Assembly (NCBI RefSeq): GCF_001269655.1
Contig: NZ_LHVE01000020.1
Location: 434,001 to 498,000, forward strand
From: Pseudomonas thivervalensis
GTDB taxonomy: Bacteria > Pseudomonadota > Gammaproteobacteria > Pseudomonadales > Pseudomonadaceae
Direction of reading: 5' to 3'
Length of the DNA: 64,000 nucleotides
In this document: one piece after another, positions 44,256 through 53,403 of the stretch
Position numbering within the stretch: position 1 is the stretch's first letter
Layout of the letters: each line of letters begins with the position of its first letter
Position numbers and translations under genes: made by a program
The notes under the pieces: model-generated
What the model was told of the DNA's origin: nothing
The model's database searches: none
What the model saw: the letters and a program-made list of their open reading frames with translations, nothing else

Positions 44256-46331
44256 ATGACTGAGCTGTCGAAAGTGCCGGTCACGACACTCAAGGGTGTC
44301 GGTGAAGCCATGGCCGAGAAACTGGCCAAGGTCGGCCTGGAGAACCTCCAGGACCTGCTGTTTCACCTGCCGTTGCGCTACCAGGACCGCACCCGCGTGG
44401 TGCCCATCGGCCATCTGCGACCGGGGCAGGATGCGGTGATCGAAGGCACCGTCAGCGGCGCCGACGTGGTCATGGGCCGCCGCCGCAGCCTGGTGGTGCG
44501 CCTGCAGGACGGCACCGGCGGGCTCAGCCTGCGCTTCTATCACTTCAGCAATGCGCAAAAGGAAGGCCTCAAGCGCGGTACTCGCGTGCGCTGCTACGGT
44601 GAGGCGCGGCCCGGGGCATCGGGACTGGAGATTTATCACCCGGAATACCGCAGCATTACCGGCGACGAACCGCCGCCCGTGGATGAAACCCTGACCCCGG
44701 TCTATCCACTCACCGAAGGCCTGACCCAACAACGCCTGCGCCAGCTCTGCCAGCAGACCCTGACATTGCTCGGCCCCAGCAGCCTGCCCGACTGGCTGCC
44801 CACGGAACTGGCCCGGGATTACCAGTTGGCGCCGCTGGCCGATGCGATCCGCTACCTGCACCATCCGCCCGCCGATGCCGACGTCGACGAACTCGCCCTC
44901 GGCCATCACTGGGCCCAGCATCGCCTGGCGTTCGAAGAACTGCTGACCCATCAACTGTCCCAGCAACGCCTGCGCGAAAGCCTGCGTTCCCTGCGTGCCC
45001 CGGCCATGCCCAAGGCCAAGGTTCTGCCGGCCCGCTACCTGGCCAACCTCGGCTTCACCCCCACGGGCGCCCAGCAACGGGTCGGCAACGAAATCGCCTA
45101 CGACCTGAGCCAGCCCGAGCCGATGCTGCGGCTGATCCAGGGCGACGTCGGTGCCGGCAAGACCGTGGTCGCCGCCCTCGCCGCGCTCCAGGCACTGGAA
45201 GCGGGTTATCAGGTGGCGTTGATGGCGCCCACCGAGATCCTCGCCGAGCAACATTTCATCACCTTCCAGCGCTGGCTCGAACCGTTGGGCATCGAAGTCG
45301 CCTGGCTGGCCGGCAAGCTCAAGGGCAAGAACCGCGTCGCCGCCCTGGCGCAGATCGCCGAAGGCGCGCCGATGGTGGTCGGCACCCATGCGCTGTTCCA
45401 GGACGAAGTGCAGTTCAAGAACCTGGCCCTGGTGATCATCGACGAACAGCACCGCTTCGGCGTGCAACAACGCCTGGCCCTGCGACAGAAAGGCGTGGGC
45501 GGGCGGATGTGCCCCCATCAGCTGATCATGACCGCCACGCCGATTCCGCGAACCCTGGCGATGAGTGCCTACGCCGACCTCGACACCTCGATCCTCGACG
45601 AACTGCCCCCCGGCCGCACACCGGTCAACACCGTGCTGGTCACCGATACCCGACGAGTGGAAGTGATCGAGCGCGTGCGCAGCGCCTGTGCCGAAGGACG
45701 GCAGGCCTATTGGGTGTGCACGTTGATCGAAGAGTCGGAAGAGCTGACCTGCCAGGCGGCCGAAACCACCTATGAAGACCTTACCGCCGCCCTCGGCGAG
45801 TTGAAGGTCGGGTTGATCCACGGCCGCATGAAACCCGCCGAAAAAGCCGCAGTCATGGCCGAATTCAAGGCCGGCGCCCTGCAATTGCTGGTTGCCACCA
45901 CCGTGATCGAGGTCGGCGTCGACGTGCCCAATGCCAGCCTGATGATCATCGAGAACCCCGAACGCCTGGGCCTGGCGCAGTTGCACCAGCTGCGCGGCCG
46001 GGTGGGCCGGGGCAGCGCCGCCAGCCATTGTGTCTTGCTCTATCACCCGCCACTGTCGCAGATCGGGCGTCAGCGGCTGGGGATCATGCGCGAAACCAAC
46101 GACGGTTTCGTCATCGCCGAAAAAGACCTCGAATTGCGCGGCCCCGGTGAAATGCTCGGCACGCGCCAGACCGGTCTGCTTCAATTCAAGGTAGCCGACC
46201 TGATGCGCGACGCCGACCTGCTCCCCGCCGTCCGCGACGCCGCCCAGGCCCTGCTGGAACGCTGGCCCGACCACGTCAGCCCGCTGCTGGATCGGTGGCT
46301 GCGTCATGGGCAGCAATACGGCCAAGTGTGA
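44256..46331 (+). CDS. recG: ATP-dependent DNA helicase RecG
   Basis: A 691-residue superfamily 2 helicase that reverses stalled replication forks and migrates Holliday junctions. The N-terminal wedge/OB domain (about 50-150) precedes the helicase core, with Walker A GDVGAGKTVVA, motif II IIDEQHRFG, motif VI region QLRGRVGRG and the C-terminal TRIP-like segment. ATG at 44256 gives the typical length. A long open frame on the opposite strand is a composition shadow. Confidence 0.97.
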   Translation: MTELSKVPVTTLKGVGEAMAEKLAKVGLENLQDLLFHLPLRYQDRTRVVPIGHLRPGQDAVIEGTVSGADVVMGRRRSLVVRLQDGTGGLSLRFYHFSNAQKEGLKRGTRVRCYGEARPGASGLEIYHPEYRSITGDEPPPVDETLTPVYPLTEGLTQQRLRQLCQQTLTLLGPSSLPDWLPTELARDYQLAPLADAIRYLHHPPADADVDELALGHHWAQHRLAFEELLTHQLSQQRLRESLRSLRAPAMPKAKVLPARYLANLGFTPTGAQQRVGNEIAYDLSQPEPMLRLIQGDVGAGKTVVAALAALQALEAGYQVALMAPTEILAEQHFITFQRWLEPLGIEVAWLAGKLKGKNRVAALAQIAEGAPMVVGTHALFQDEVQFKNLALVIIDEQHRFGVQQRLALRQKGVGGRMCPHQLIMTATPIPRTLAMSAYADLDTSILDELPPGRTPVNTVLVTDTRRVEVIERVRSACAEGRQAYWVCTLIEESEELTCQAAETTYEDLTAALGELKVGLIHGRMKPAEKAAVMAEFKAGALQLLVATTVIEVGVDVPNASLMIIENPERLGLAQLHQLRGRVGRGSAASHCVLLYHPPLSQIGRQRLGIMRETNDGFVIAEKDLELRGPGEMLGTRQTGLLQFKVADLMRDADLLPAVRDAAQALLERWPDHVSPLLDRWLRHGQQYGQV

Positions 46332-46410
46332 GCACGCGCTCAGTTTTCAAGACCCGCGTGCCGGACAAGCTGGTTATACTGACCAACTTGTAGGAAAACG
46401 GATACAGACC

Positions 46411-47808
46411 ATGACAGAAGCTGCCCTCGTCCCCGAAGCCCCGCACGCTCCGTCTGTTATTCGGCTGTTGCTCGAGAAATTGGGCATCGGCTATGACGAA
46501 GTACTCGAACGACCCGGCCTGAATCCAGCCCGTAAAGTGCAGGCAGTGTTGCTGCACGATGCCGTTGGCGCGCTCATGGTGCTGTTTCCGCAAAGCCAAC
46601 TGCTGGACCTCAATCGTCTGGCCGAACTCACCGGTCGCAAGCTCACGGCGGTGCCGACCGAACGCCTGGAGCGCATGCTCGGCAAACACAACCTGAGCCT
46701 GCTGCCCGGCCTGCCCGCGCTGACCAGCTCACCGTGCCTGTACGAAGAAAGCCTGCTGCGCGAACCGAAGTTGCTGATCAACTCCGGCGAGTCGGGGCTG
46801 CTGCTGGAAGTGACCAGCGAAGCGTTCAAGACCATGCTCACCAAGGCCAGCGCCGCGACGTTCGGCGAAGCCGTGAGCAACATCACCCCCAACCTGGACC
46901 GTCCGCACGACGACCGCGCGGAAATCACCCTGGCTGTGCAAGCGTTTACCGCCCGGCGTATCCAGCAACGGCTGGAAGAGACCATCGAGATCCCGCCGCT
47001 GGCGGAAACCGCGCAAAAAATCATCAAGCTGCGGGTCGACCCCGACGCCACCATCGACGACATCACCGGCGTGGTGGAAACCGACCCGGCCCTGGCCGCG
47101 CAAGTGGTGAGCTGGGCCGCCTCGCCCTACTACGCATCGCCGGGCAAGATTCGCTCGGTGGAAGACGCCATCGTCCGGGTGCTGGGCTTCGACCTGGTGA
47201 TCAACCTTGCACTGGGCCTGGCCCTGGGCAAGACCCTGAGCCTGCCCAAGGACCACCCGCAACACACCACGCCGTACTGGCACCAGTCGATCTACACCGC
47301 CGCCGTCATCGAAGGCCTGACCCGCGCCATGCCGCGGGCCCAGCGTCCCGAAGGCGGCCTGACCTACCTGTCCGGCCTGCTGCACAACTTCGGCTACCTG
47401 CTGCTGGCCCACGTGTTCCCGCCGCATTTCTCGCTGATCTGCCGGCACTTGGAGGTCAACCCGCACCTGTGCCACAGCTACGTGGAACAGCACCTGCTGG
47501 GCATCAGCCGCGAGCAGATCGGCGCCTGGCTGATGCGCTACTGGGACATGCCCGACGAACTGGCCACCGCCCTGCGCTTCCAGCACGACCCGCACTACGA
47601 CGGCGAGTACGCCGCCTACCCAAACCTGGTGTGTCTGGCCGTGCGCCTGCTGCGCTCACGCAGCATCGGCTCCGGCCCGGATGAAGACATCCCCGACGCG
47701 CTGCTCGAGCGCGTGGGCCTGACCCGGGAAAAGGCCAACGATGTGGTGAGCAAGGTGCTGGAAGCTGAAGTGCTGCTGCGGGAACTGGCTTCGCAGTTCA
47801 GCCACTGA
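46411..47808 (+). CDS. Aminoacyl-tRNA deacylase-like/HDOD domain protein
   Basis: A 465-residue two-part protein. Residues 1-155 resemble the YbaK/ProX trans-editing deacylase fold. Residues about 185-400 form an HDOD domain, a catalytically inactive HD relative found in signalling proteins (NITPNLDRP, ETIEIPPLAETAQKIIKL, then LSGLLHNFGYLLLAHVFP). Whether the deacylase part retains editing activity is not clear. The start ATG 46411 follows a GGAAAA stretch. It follows recG by 79 bases and corresponds to PAO1 PA5346, of unknown role. Confidence 0.85.
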   Translation: MTEAALVPEAPHAPSVIRLLLEKLGIGYDEVLERPGLNPARKVQAVLLHDAVGALMVLFPQSQLLDLNRLAELTGRKLTAVPTERLERMLGKHNLSLLPGLPALTSSPCLYEESLLREPKLLINSGESGLLLEVTSEAFKTMLTKASAATFGEAVSNITPNLDRPHDDRAEITLAVQAFTARRIQQRLEETIEIPPLAETAQKIIKLRVDPDATIDDITGVVETDPALAAQVVSWAASPYYASPGKIRSVEDAIVRVLGFDLVINLALGLALGKTLSLPKDHPQHTTPYWHQSIYTAAVIEGLTRAMPRAQRPEGGLTYLSGLLHNFGYLLLAHVFPPHFSLICRHLEVNPHLCHSYVEQHLLGISREQIGAWLMRYWDMPDELATALRFQHDPHYDGEYAAYPNLVCLAVRLLRSRSIGSGPDEDIPDALLERVGLTREKANDVVSKVLEAEVLLRELASQFSH

Positions 47809-47823
47809 TTGCTGGCTGGATGT

Positions 47824-47869
47824 GGAGCCTTTTTGTGGCAGGGGAGTTGGCTTCCCCCGCCACCGCTCC
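47824..47869. repeat. Degenerate type B REP hairpin
   Basis: GTGGCAGGGGAG and TCCCCCGCCAC pair with one bulge, inside a GGAGC/GCTCC pair. The core resembles a worn type B arm and is preceded by a T run. It lies between the convergent HDOD and delta-60 genes and may act as a terminator. Confidence 0.5.
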
Positions 47870-47877
47870 ATGGCCAT

Positions 47878-49248
47878 TCAAGCCAGGTAGCGGATGATCC
47901 AGCCTTTATCCTTACCGGGCAAACCTGATCCGCCTAACCACGTAAAACCGCCAACGACGATCCGTCCGTTTGGCATTAACGCCATATCCACGACGGTCTC
48001 GTACCGTTCTTTTTCGTCAAAAAGCACAAAACCATTTTCATTGAAGGTCGGGTCCAGCGAACCATCAGAACGGAAACGCGCCGTCAGTGCTGTCGTTCCC
48101 TCTTCAACAAACCCCCTGCCGGTAATACCCGCGACAACGATGGAACCATCTGCCTGCCATGCGCAGTGACGCCATTGCTGGCCATCAGTCACCAAGGAAG
48201 AGAGAAGTGGCTGCCCGCGATTGAAAGCAAAATCGAAGAATCCACCGTGGGTTAACACGAACATCAGCCCATGGCTATATCGGTCGCGCCTAATCTCACC
48301 TGCAGCAACAATCGCACCGTCGCTTGCTCTCAGCGCCATCGCATTTATATCGATGAGAGTTGAATTCGGAACGGCCACGGTCACAGCGCCGACGCCGCCA
48401 TTGAAACTGGTCTCGAGACGTCCCGTTGCATCCAGACGTATCACATAAACGCCTCCGGGGGGAGAGTCTTGGATATATTCCCCAGCAACCAACACTTTCC
48501 CATCTGCCTGAACGACAACAGCGTAGATATTGAGCCTGTCATAGGGAATACCCGGGAGTTCAATAATCGCGAATCCGCTCCCGTTAAACGTATCGTCAAT
48601 TGAACCATTCGGGTTAAGACGAAATACCGCTGCCTGTGACGGGCCGGAGTCGAGACGGACAACACTGGACAGAACGATCTTTCCATCCGACTGCACAACC
48701 GCAGAGACGCCTTTAGCGCCTGAAGCTCGCGGAGCCCCTGCGGAGGTTTCTCGGTCCCGCCGACCAAAAGGCGCCGGCCCCTCCTCTCTATCTCCAGCCC
48801 TTGCCTCACCACGATACGGAAGCAAGCGCACACCACCCTCGCCAAAAAACGTGTCCAACCACCCATCCTGGAAGTACCGCAGTACATAAACACCTCCAGA
48901 GCCAGAACCGAGCGGTGAATACTGACCTATTACCAGCCATCCACCATCGCTCAGGCCGCAGAGTTGGCGGACGTCCAAGTCGTAATCTTCCAGGGAGAAT
49001 TTCACCAAGCCTGTCCCGGCTCCGCCAAACACCATATCGATCGACCCACCCTCTTTTACTTTCGCCAGTCCGATAGGAGTGGGATCTCCCGGTAAAAGCA
49101 CGGCGATCAGCAGTTGGTTTTCGGCAAGCGGCAGGATGGCTTCTATGTAGTAGCCAGTGAATTCTGGGGTCGGCAGCTTCAGTACGCCACCTTTGGCAAA
49201 GGTCGGGTCCAACGTACCCGCGTTTACAGCGTGAGTGGATCGAGACAT
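47878..49248 (-). CDS. Delta-60 repeat protein, copy 1 of 3
   Basis: A 456-residue protein with seven delta-60-type motifs (G-x-hydrophobic-D-x-x-F): GTLDPTFAKGG, GSIDMVFGGAG, GWLDTFFGEGG, GSIDDTFNGSG, GRLETSFNGG, then FFDFAFNRGQ and GSLDPTFNENG. VVQADGKVLVAGEY-type segments lie between them. Seven similar 55-65-residue repeats suggest a beta-propeller fold. There is no signal peptide, lipobox or membrane segment. A longer insert rich in Arg/Gly/Glu lies before the fourth repeat. ATG 49248 has GGGAG upstream. Function is unknown. Confidence 0.85.
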   Translation of the reverse strand: MSRSTHAVNAGTLDPTFAKGGVLKLPTPEFTGYYIEAILPLAENQLLIAVLLPGDPTPIGLAKVKEGGSIDMVFGGAGTGLVKFSLEDYDLDVRQLCGLSDGGWLVIGQYSPLGSGSGGVYVLRYFQDGWLDTFFGEGGVRLLPYRGEARAGDREEGPAPFGRRDRETSAGAPRASGAKGVSAVVQSDGKIVLSSVVRLDSGPSQAAVFRLNPNGSIDDTFNGSGFAIIELPGIPYDRLNIYAVVVQADGKVLVAGEYIQDSPPGGVYVIRLDATGRLETSFNGGVGAVTVAVPNSTLIDINAMALRASDGAIVAAGEIRRDRYSHGLMFVLTHGGFFDFAFNRGQPLLSSLVTDGQQWRHCAWQADGSIVVAGITGRGFVEEGTTALTARFRSDGSLDPTFNENGFVLFDEKERYETVVDMALMPNGRIVVGGFTWLGGSGLPGKDKGWIIRYLA

Positions 49249-49463
49249 GATTTTTGCTCCCTCAACGTATCAAGCTTGATGAAGCACCTAAACGAGCCGC
49301 CCCGCACCTGTAGGAAATAACAGTCGTACTGTCACTTGAAGCCAGATTTCTGACCTATCAAGCCAACATTTTCAAGCCAGACTTGGGTCTTTTTCGGCTT
49401 CAAATATCTGGCCGTGTCCGTGACGAGAGAGCTTTGCCCCCCTCGCCACAAATACATGGCCAT

Positions 49464-50835
49464 TCAAGCCAGATAGCGGATGAACCAGCTTCCAAAGGTG
49501 CGGGGCCAAACTGGGCCGTATAGCCGCGTAAAACCGCTAACGACAATCCGTCCGTCTGGCATTAGCGCCATATCCTCGACAGTCGCCAAATAACCTTCTT
49601 CGTTAAAAAGCACGAAGCCACTGCCATTGAAGGTCAGGTCCAACGAACCATCAGAGCGCAAACGCGCCGTCAGCGCTTTGGTTACTCCCGTTTCAACATA
49701 AAAGTCCCTACTACCGACAGTGCCCGCAACGACGATGGAACCGTCTGCCTGCCATGCGCAGCGAAGCCAGTTATGCCCCTCATCCACCAACTTAGAGAAC
49801 AGTGGCTGCCCACTATTGAAAGCAAAATCGAGGAATCCATCGCGACTTAACACGAACATCAGACCATGCTTCACCAAGCCTTGGTCTAGGTGGAGCAAAG
49901 AATCCCCTGCAACAACAATCGCGCCGTCGCTTTCTCTCACCGCCAGCGCATTCGCATTCGCGTAACTGAGATTCGGAACGGTCATAAAGCCTTTGCCGGC
50001 ATTGAAACTGGTATCGAGACGTCCCGTTGCATCCAGACGCATCACATAAATACTGGAAGCCGGAGCGTTTCGGGAATGTTCCCCGAAAACCAACACCTTG
50101 CCATCTGCTTGAAGGGCAACACCTCTGACACTGGTAGCGGAACGGGGAATATCTGGGAACTCGATGTCCACGGATCCAGTCCCGTTAAACGTTTCGTCAG
50201 TAAGTGCCATCCGCGTTAAGACGAAGCACCACCCAGTGCGAAATAATGTTGGGGCCGCTATAGACCACATTGCGCAGAATGATCTTTCCATCCGGCTGCT
50301 CAACCGCAGAGGGGCCATTACTGGCTGAAGATCGCGGAGCCTGTGCGGAGGGTTCTCCGTCCCGCCGACTAAAAGTGACCGGTCCACCCTTTGACTCAAG
50401 ACGATACGGAAGCCAGCGCACACCGTCCTCGCCAAAGAGTGTATTCAGCCGCCCATCTTGTAAGAACCGCGCGAGATAAATGCCGACCTCACCGGACAAT
50501 ACATATTCTCCCTTCACCAGCCATCCACCATCGCTTAAGCCGCAGATGTCGGCGATCACGTCCAAATCGGTATTTTCTTTGGAGAACTCCACCACGCCCG
50601 TCCCGGCTTCACCAAACTCCATATCGATCGACCCATCCTCGTTCACTTTCGCCAGTCCGAAAGAGCCGGGTTTTTCCGGTAAGAGCACGGTGATCAGTAG
50701 CTTGTTTTCAGCTAGCGGCAACATGGCTAGCGAGCGGGGGCCTCCTAATTCGCTGGTCGGCCATTTCAGTACCCCACCTTTGGCAAAGGTCGGGTCCAAC
50801 GTACCTGCGCTTACAGGATGAGCGGATCGAGACAT
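49464..50835 (-). pseudogene. Delta-60 repeat protein, copy 2 of 3, interrupted by a +1 frameshift
   Basis: ATG at 50835 (MSRSAHPVSAGTLDPTFAKG) opens a copy 1 paralogue that reads normally to RLNADGTY and then hits TGA at 50199-50197. From there the paralogous sequence resumes in another frame as DETFNGTGSVDIEFPDIP and continues to the stop at 49464. Removing one base, most simply the plus-strand A at 50199, restores GTYDETFNG and one 456-residue reading with all seven repeats. Everything else looks intact, so the break is recent, a sequencing error, or programmed. A ribosome-binding GGAG precedes the start. Confidence 0.85.
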
Positions 50836-50990
50836 GATTTTTTGCTCCATCAACGTATCAAGCTTGATGAAGCGCCTAAACGAGCCGCCCCGCACCTGTA
50901 GGAAATAACAGGCCTACTGTCATTGGAGGCCAGATTGCTGGCTTATCAAGCCGTCATGGCTATTGCTGACCGATCCACATTCTGTGGCGG

Positions 50991-52346
50991 CTAAGCCTGG
51001 TAACGAATAATCCAACCGCTATCGATGTACGGCCAATCCACGCCGTCTTCCCACGCAAAACCGCCAACGACGATTCGCCCGTCTGTCATGACCGCCATGG
51101 CTTCAACCGTCCGGTATTTCCCGGCGTCGTCAAAAACAGCAAAACCACGGCGATTGAAGGCGAGATCCAGAGAACCATCCGAATGGAAACGTGCCGTCAG
51201 CGCTGTTGTTCCCTTTTCAATGAACGCTCCGCCCGTAGTACCCGTGACCAGGATCGAGCCGTCTGCTTGCAATGCGCAGTGCAACCAATTCTGCCCCTGA
51301 GGCAGCGGCGCGGAAAAAAGCGGCTGCCCGCGATTGAAATGAAAATCGAAGAATCCACCACTTGTTAAAACGAACATCAGCCCATGGCTGACTCGATCGA
51401 CATCGGCTTCACCTATAACCACAACGGCGCCATCGTTTTGTCTCACCGCCATCGATTCCACATAGATGAGCTCAGAATGCGGAACGGTCACAACGCCGCC
51501 GTTGAAGCTGGTATCGAGACGCCCCATCGCATCGAAACGCGTTACATAAGCACCTCTTGAAGCCGGGCTGTCCTGGGAATAAGTGCCCGCGACCACTACC
51601 TTCCCATCTGCCTGGACGGCGACAGCGTCGGCATTGAGATAATCATAGGGAATATCTTTCAGCTCAATGACCGCAAAACCTGCCCCGTTAAATGTTTTAT
51701 CCATCGAACCATCTGGATTAAGACGCAGGACTATCCTTTGTGCGGGGCCGGACTCGGGATATTTATAACTGACCAGAACGATCTTTCCATCCAATTGCTG
51801 CACCGCAGCGGCGCCTTGACGGCCTTGGGCACGCGGTCCATGGGCGGAGAATTGCCCGTCACCCCAACCAGAAACTCTCAGCTTTTTTTCAACTCCCTTT
51901 TGCTCTTCTTTAACAGGAAGCAAGCGAAGACCGTTCTCGCCAAAGGACCTATCCAACTGCCCATCCTGGAAGTACCGCAACAGATATTTGCCGCCATACC
52001 CAAGCCCGAGCGACTGATAGGTACCTATCACCAACCATCCACCATCGCTCAGACCGCAGAGCTGATCGACATACAAACGTTCTCCTTTGATATAAAACTC
52101 CACCAAGCCTGTCCCGGCCCCGCCAAACGCCATATCAACCGAACCGTCCTCGTTCAATTTCGCTAGCCCAATCGGTTCGAACTCTCCCACTACGCGCATG
52201 CCAAAAAGCAGTTCTTTTCCAGCTAGCGGCAGAATGGTCTGTACGTAATACCCAGTGAATTCGGGGGTCGGTAGCCTAAGCACCCCTCCTTCGGCGAAGC
52301 TGGGGTCCAAGGTGCCTGCATCCGGGGTATCAGATGATCGGGTCAT
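50991..52346 (-). CDS. Delta-60 repeat protein, copy 3 of 3
   Basis: A 451-residue paralogue of the two neighbours, with motifs GTLDPSFAEGG, GSVDMAFGGAG, GQLDRSFGENG, GSMDKTFNGAG, GRLDTSFNGGV, GFFDFHFNRGQ and GSLDLAFNRRG. It is the most upstream in transcription order and the most divergent of the three in the insert before the fourth repeat (KEEQKGVEKKLRVSGWGDGQ). ATG at 52346 is chosen because it aligns with the paralogues and has GGAG upstream; a further upstream in-frame ATG is possible. No export signal is seen. Confidence 0.85.
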   Translation of the reverse strand: MTRSSDTPDAGTLDPSFAEGGVLRLPTPEFTGYYVQTILPLAGKELLFGMRVVGEFEPIGLAKLNEDGSVDMAFGGAGTGLVEFYIKGERLYVDQLCGLSDGGWLVIGTYQSLGLGYGGKYLLRYFQDGQLDRSFGENGLRLLPVKEEQKGVEKKLRVSGWGDGQFSAHGPRAQGRQGAAAVQQLDGKIVLVSYKYPESGPAQRIVLRLNPDGSMDKTFNGAGFAVIELKDIPYDYLNADAVAVQADGKVVVAGTYSQDSPASRGAYVTRFDAMGRLDTSFNGGVVTVPHSELIYVESMAVRQNDGAVVVIGEADVDRVSHGLMFVLTSGGFFDFHFNRGQPLFSAPLPQGQNWLHCALQADGSILVTGTTGGAFIEKGTTALTARFHSDGSLDLAFNRRGFAVFDDAGKYRTVEAMAVMTDGRIVVGGFAWEDGVDWPYIDSGWIIRYQA

Positions 52347-52491
52347 GTTTTTTGCTCCATTAAGAAATGAAAATCCAATACGGATATCAACCTTCATGGA
52401 GCCTTCAAACAGACGCGCATACACCTGTCATTGCTGACAGTTCTTTCAAACTTTTAGGAATAAAAATTAATCTGCTAAACCGAATCGTTTT

Positions 52492-52875
52492 TCAAGACTT
52501 CGGCTTGGCCTTCTTCGGCTTTAAATACTTGGTCAACCCCTGGAACCAGATCACCAGCGCCGGGTTGCCCTTGATCTGGATCGACTTGTCCTGGATCCCC
52601 GTCATGAACGCCAGTTGCTTGTTCTTGGCCTGCATCGTGGCGAAGCCATAGGCGGCGTCCTTGAAGGCGATGGCGAACGCAGGCTCCGGGTAAGTACCCG
52701 ACTGGCTAGTGATGCGCTGGTTCTTCACGGTGAAATGCCGGGCGACCTTGCCGTCCAGGGTTTGCAGCTGGAACACCAATTCCTTGTCGCCCAACTGCTG
52801 CTGGAACGCTGGATTGGTCCGGCTGGCCTTGCCCATCAACCACCCCAGCATCCACAGCAGAAAACGAAATTTCAT
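52492..52875 (-). CDS. SCP2-like sterol-binding-fold protein
   Basis: A 127-residue small protein. The N-terminus is hydrophobic (MKFRFLLWMLGWLMGKA, possibly a membrane anchor) and is followed by an SCP2-type lipid-binding region with VFQLQTLDGKVARHF and FAIAFKDAAYGFATM, ending in a lysine-rich tail. ATG at 52875 has GAGG eight bases upstream; a GTG two codons earlier is an alternative. I recall homologues widely distributed in Pseudomonas with no known function. Confidence 0.75.
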   Translation of the reverse strand: MKFRFLLWMLGWLMGKASRTNPAFQQQLGDKELVFQLQTLDGKVARHFTVKNQRITSQSGTYPEPAFAIAFKDAAYGFATMQAKNKQLAFMTGIQDKSIQIKGNPALVIWFQGLTKYLKPKKAKPKS

Positions 52876-53003
52876 GGGCACAGCCTCGTGAGAAAAGATG
52901 AATGGCTGGCAGTTTAGCGATTCTTCGGCGAAACGCCATCATCGGATCGCTTTAGCGGAAGATAAGCTTGTTTTCGCGAAAGATGACTACCAAGTCACGA
53001 AAC

Positions 53004-53088
53004 CAAAAATCAAAGGATCGCAGCCTTCGGCAGCTCCTACACCCATTTCCGTAGGAGCTGCCGAAGGCTGCGATCTTTTGATCCTTTT
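53004..53088. repeat. Type C palindrome, near-perfect long hairpin
   Basis: The arms contain a 25-base perfect inverted match (GATCGCAGCCTTCGGCAGCT followed by CCTAC, and its complement) around a ten-base loop, extended by AAAAATCAAAG and CTTTTGATCCTTTT. It is the stand-alone form of the palindrome nested at 43034-43131. Confidence 0.88.
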
Positions 53089-53159
53089 CCCCTGCCAAAC
53101 CCTCGGACATTTCCTTCAACACGCCGGGCTGTTCATGAACTAGGCAGCGCTTTCGAGCG

Positions 53160-53403
53160 CCGCTAACCTCTGTTCGTCACCAAAAAACGGTGACACGGAC
53201 GTGCAAGTCCGAACTAGGAACGCATTCGTTATGGCTATTCGCCGAGCATTTTTCTATGCTCGCCGACTGTTATGGCGGCTGCGCGTGGGAGACCTTCGGG
53301 TCTGCCGGGTTCCTGGACCGGTCTTGCACACCTACGTACAGCTGCCACCCATTTTTCGACGTGCAATCGGAGGGTGCCGGCTCCACTTCCAGGAAGCATC
53401 ATT
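53160..53403 (+). ncRNA. Putative structured leader RNA upstream of the DUF6124 gene
   Basis: A run of hairpins precedes the gene: GTCACC/GGTGAC (53176-53194), CGGAC/GTCCG (53196-53211), CGAGCAT/ATGCTCG (53243-53262), and AGACC-TTCG-GGTCT (53290-53303), a UUCG tetraloop. A second GGTCT at 53320-53324 could compete for AGACC. The density of exact stems next to the start codon suggests a regulatory leader or an independent RNA. This is inference from structure. Confidence 0.45.

Larger units (their letters stand above)
52876..53403. other. Intergenic region with type C palindrome and structured leader
   Basis: This 528-base divergent gap holds the type C palindrome at 53004-53088 and the multi-hairpin leader at 53160-53403 (both listed separately). 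Three overlapping short frames cross the leader and run into the DUF6124 gene, but none shows family resemblance or codon structure of its own. Confidence 0.6.

Noticed and set aside
43899..46325. Open frame of 808 codons opposite recG
   Set aside because: Antisense shadow of a conserved helicase gene; Gln/His/Gly-rich composition typical of such shadows.
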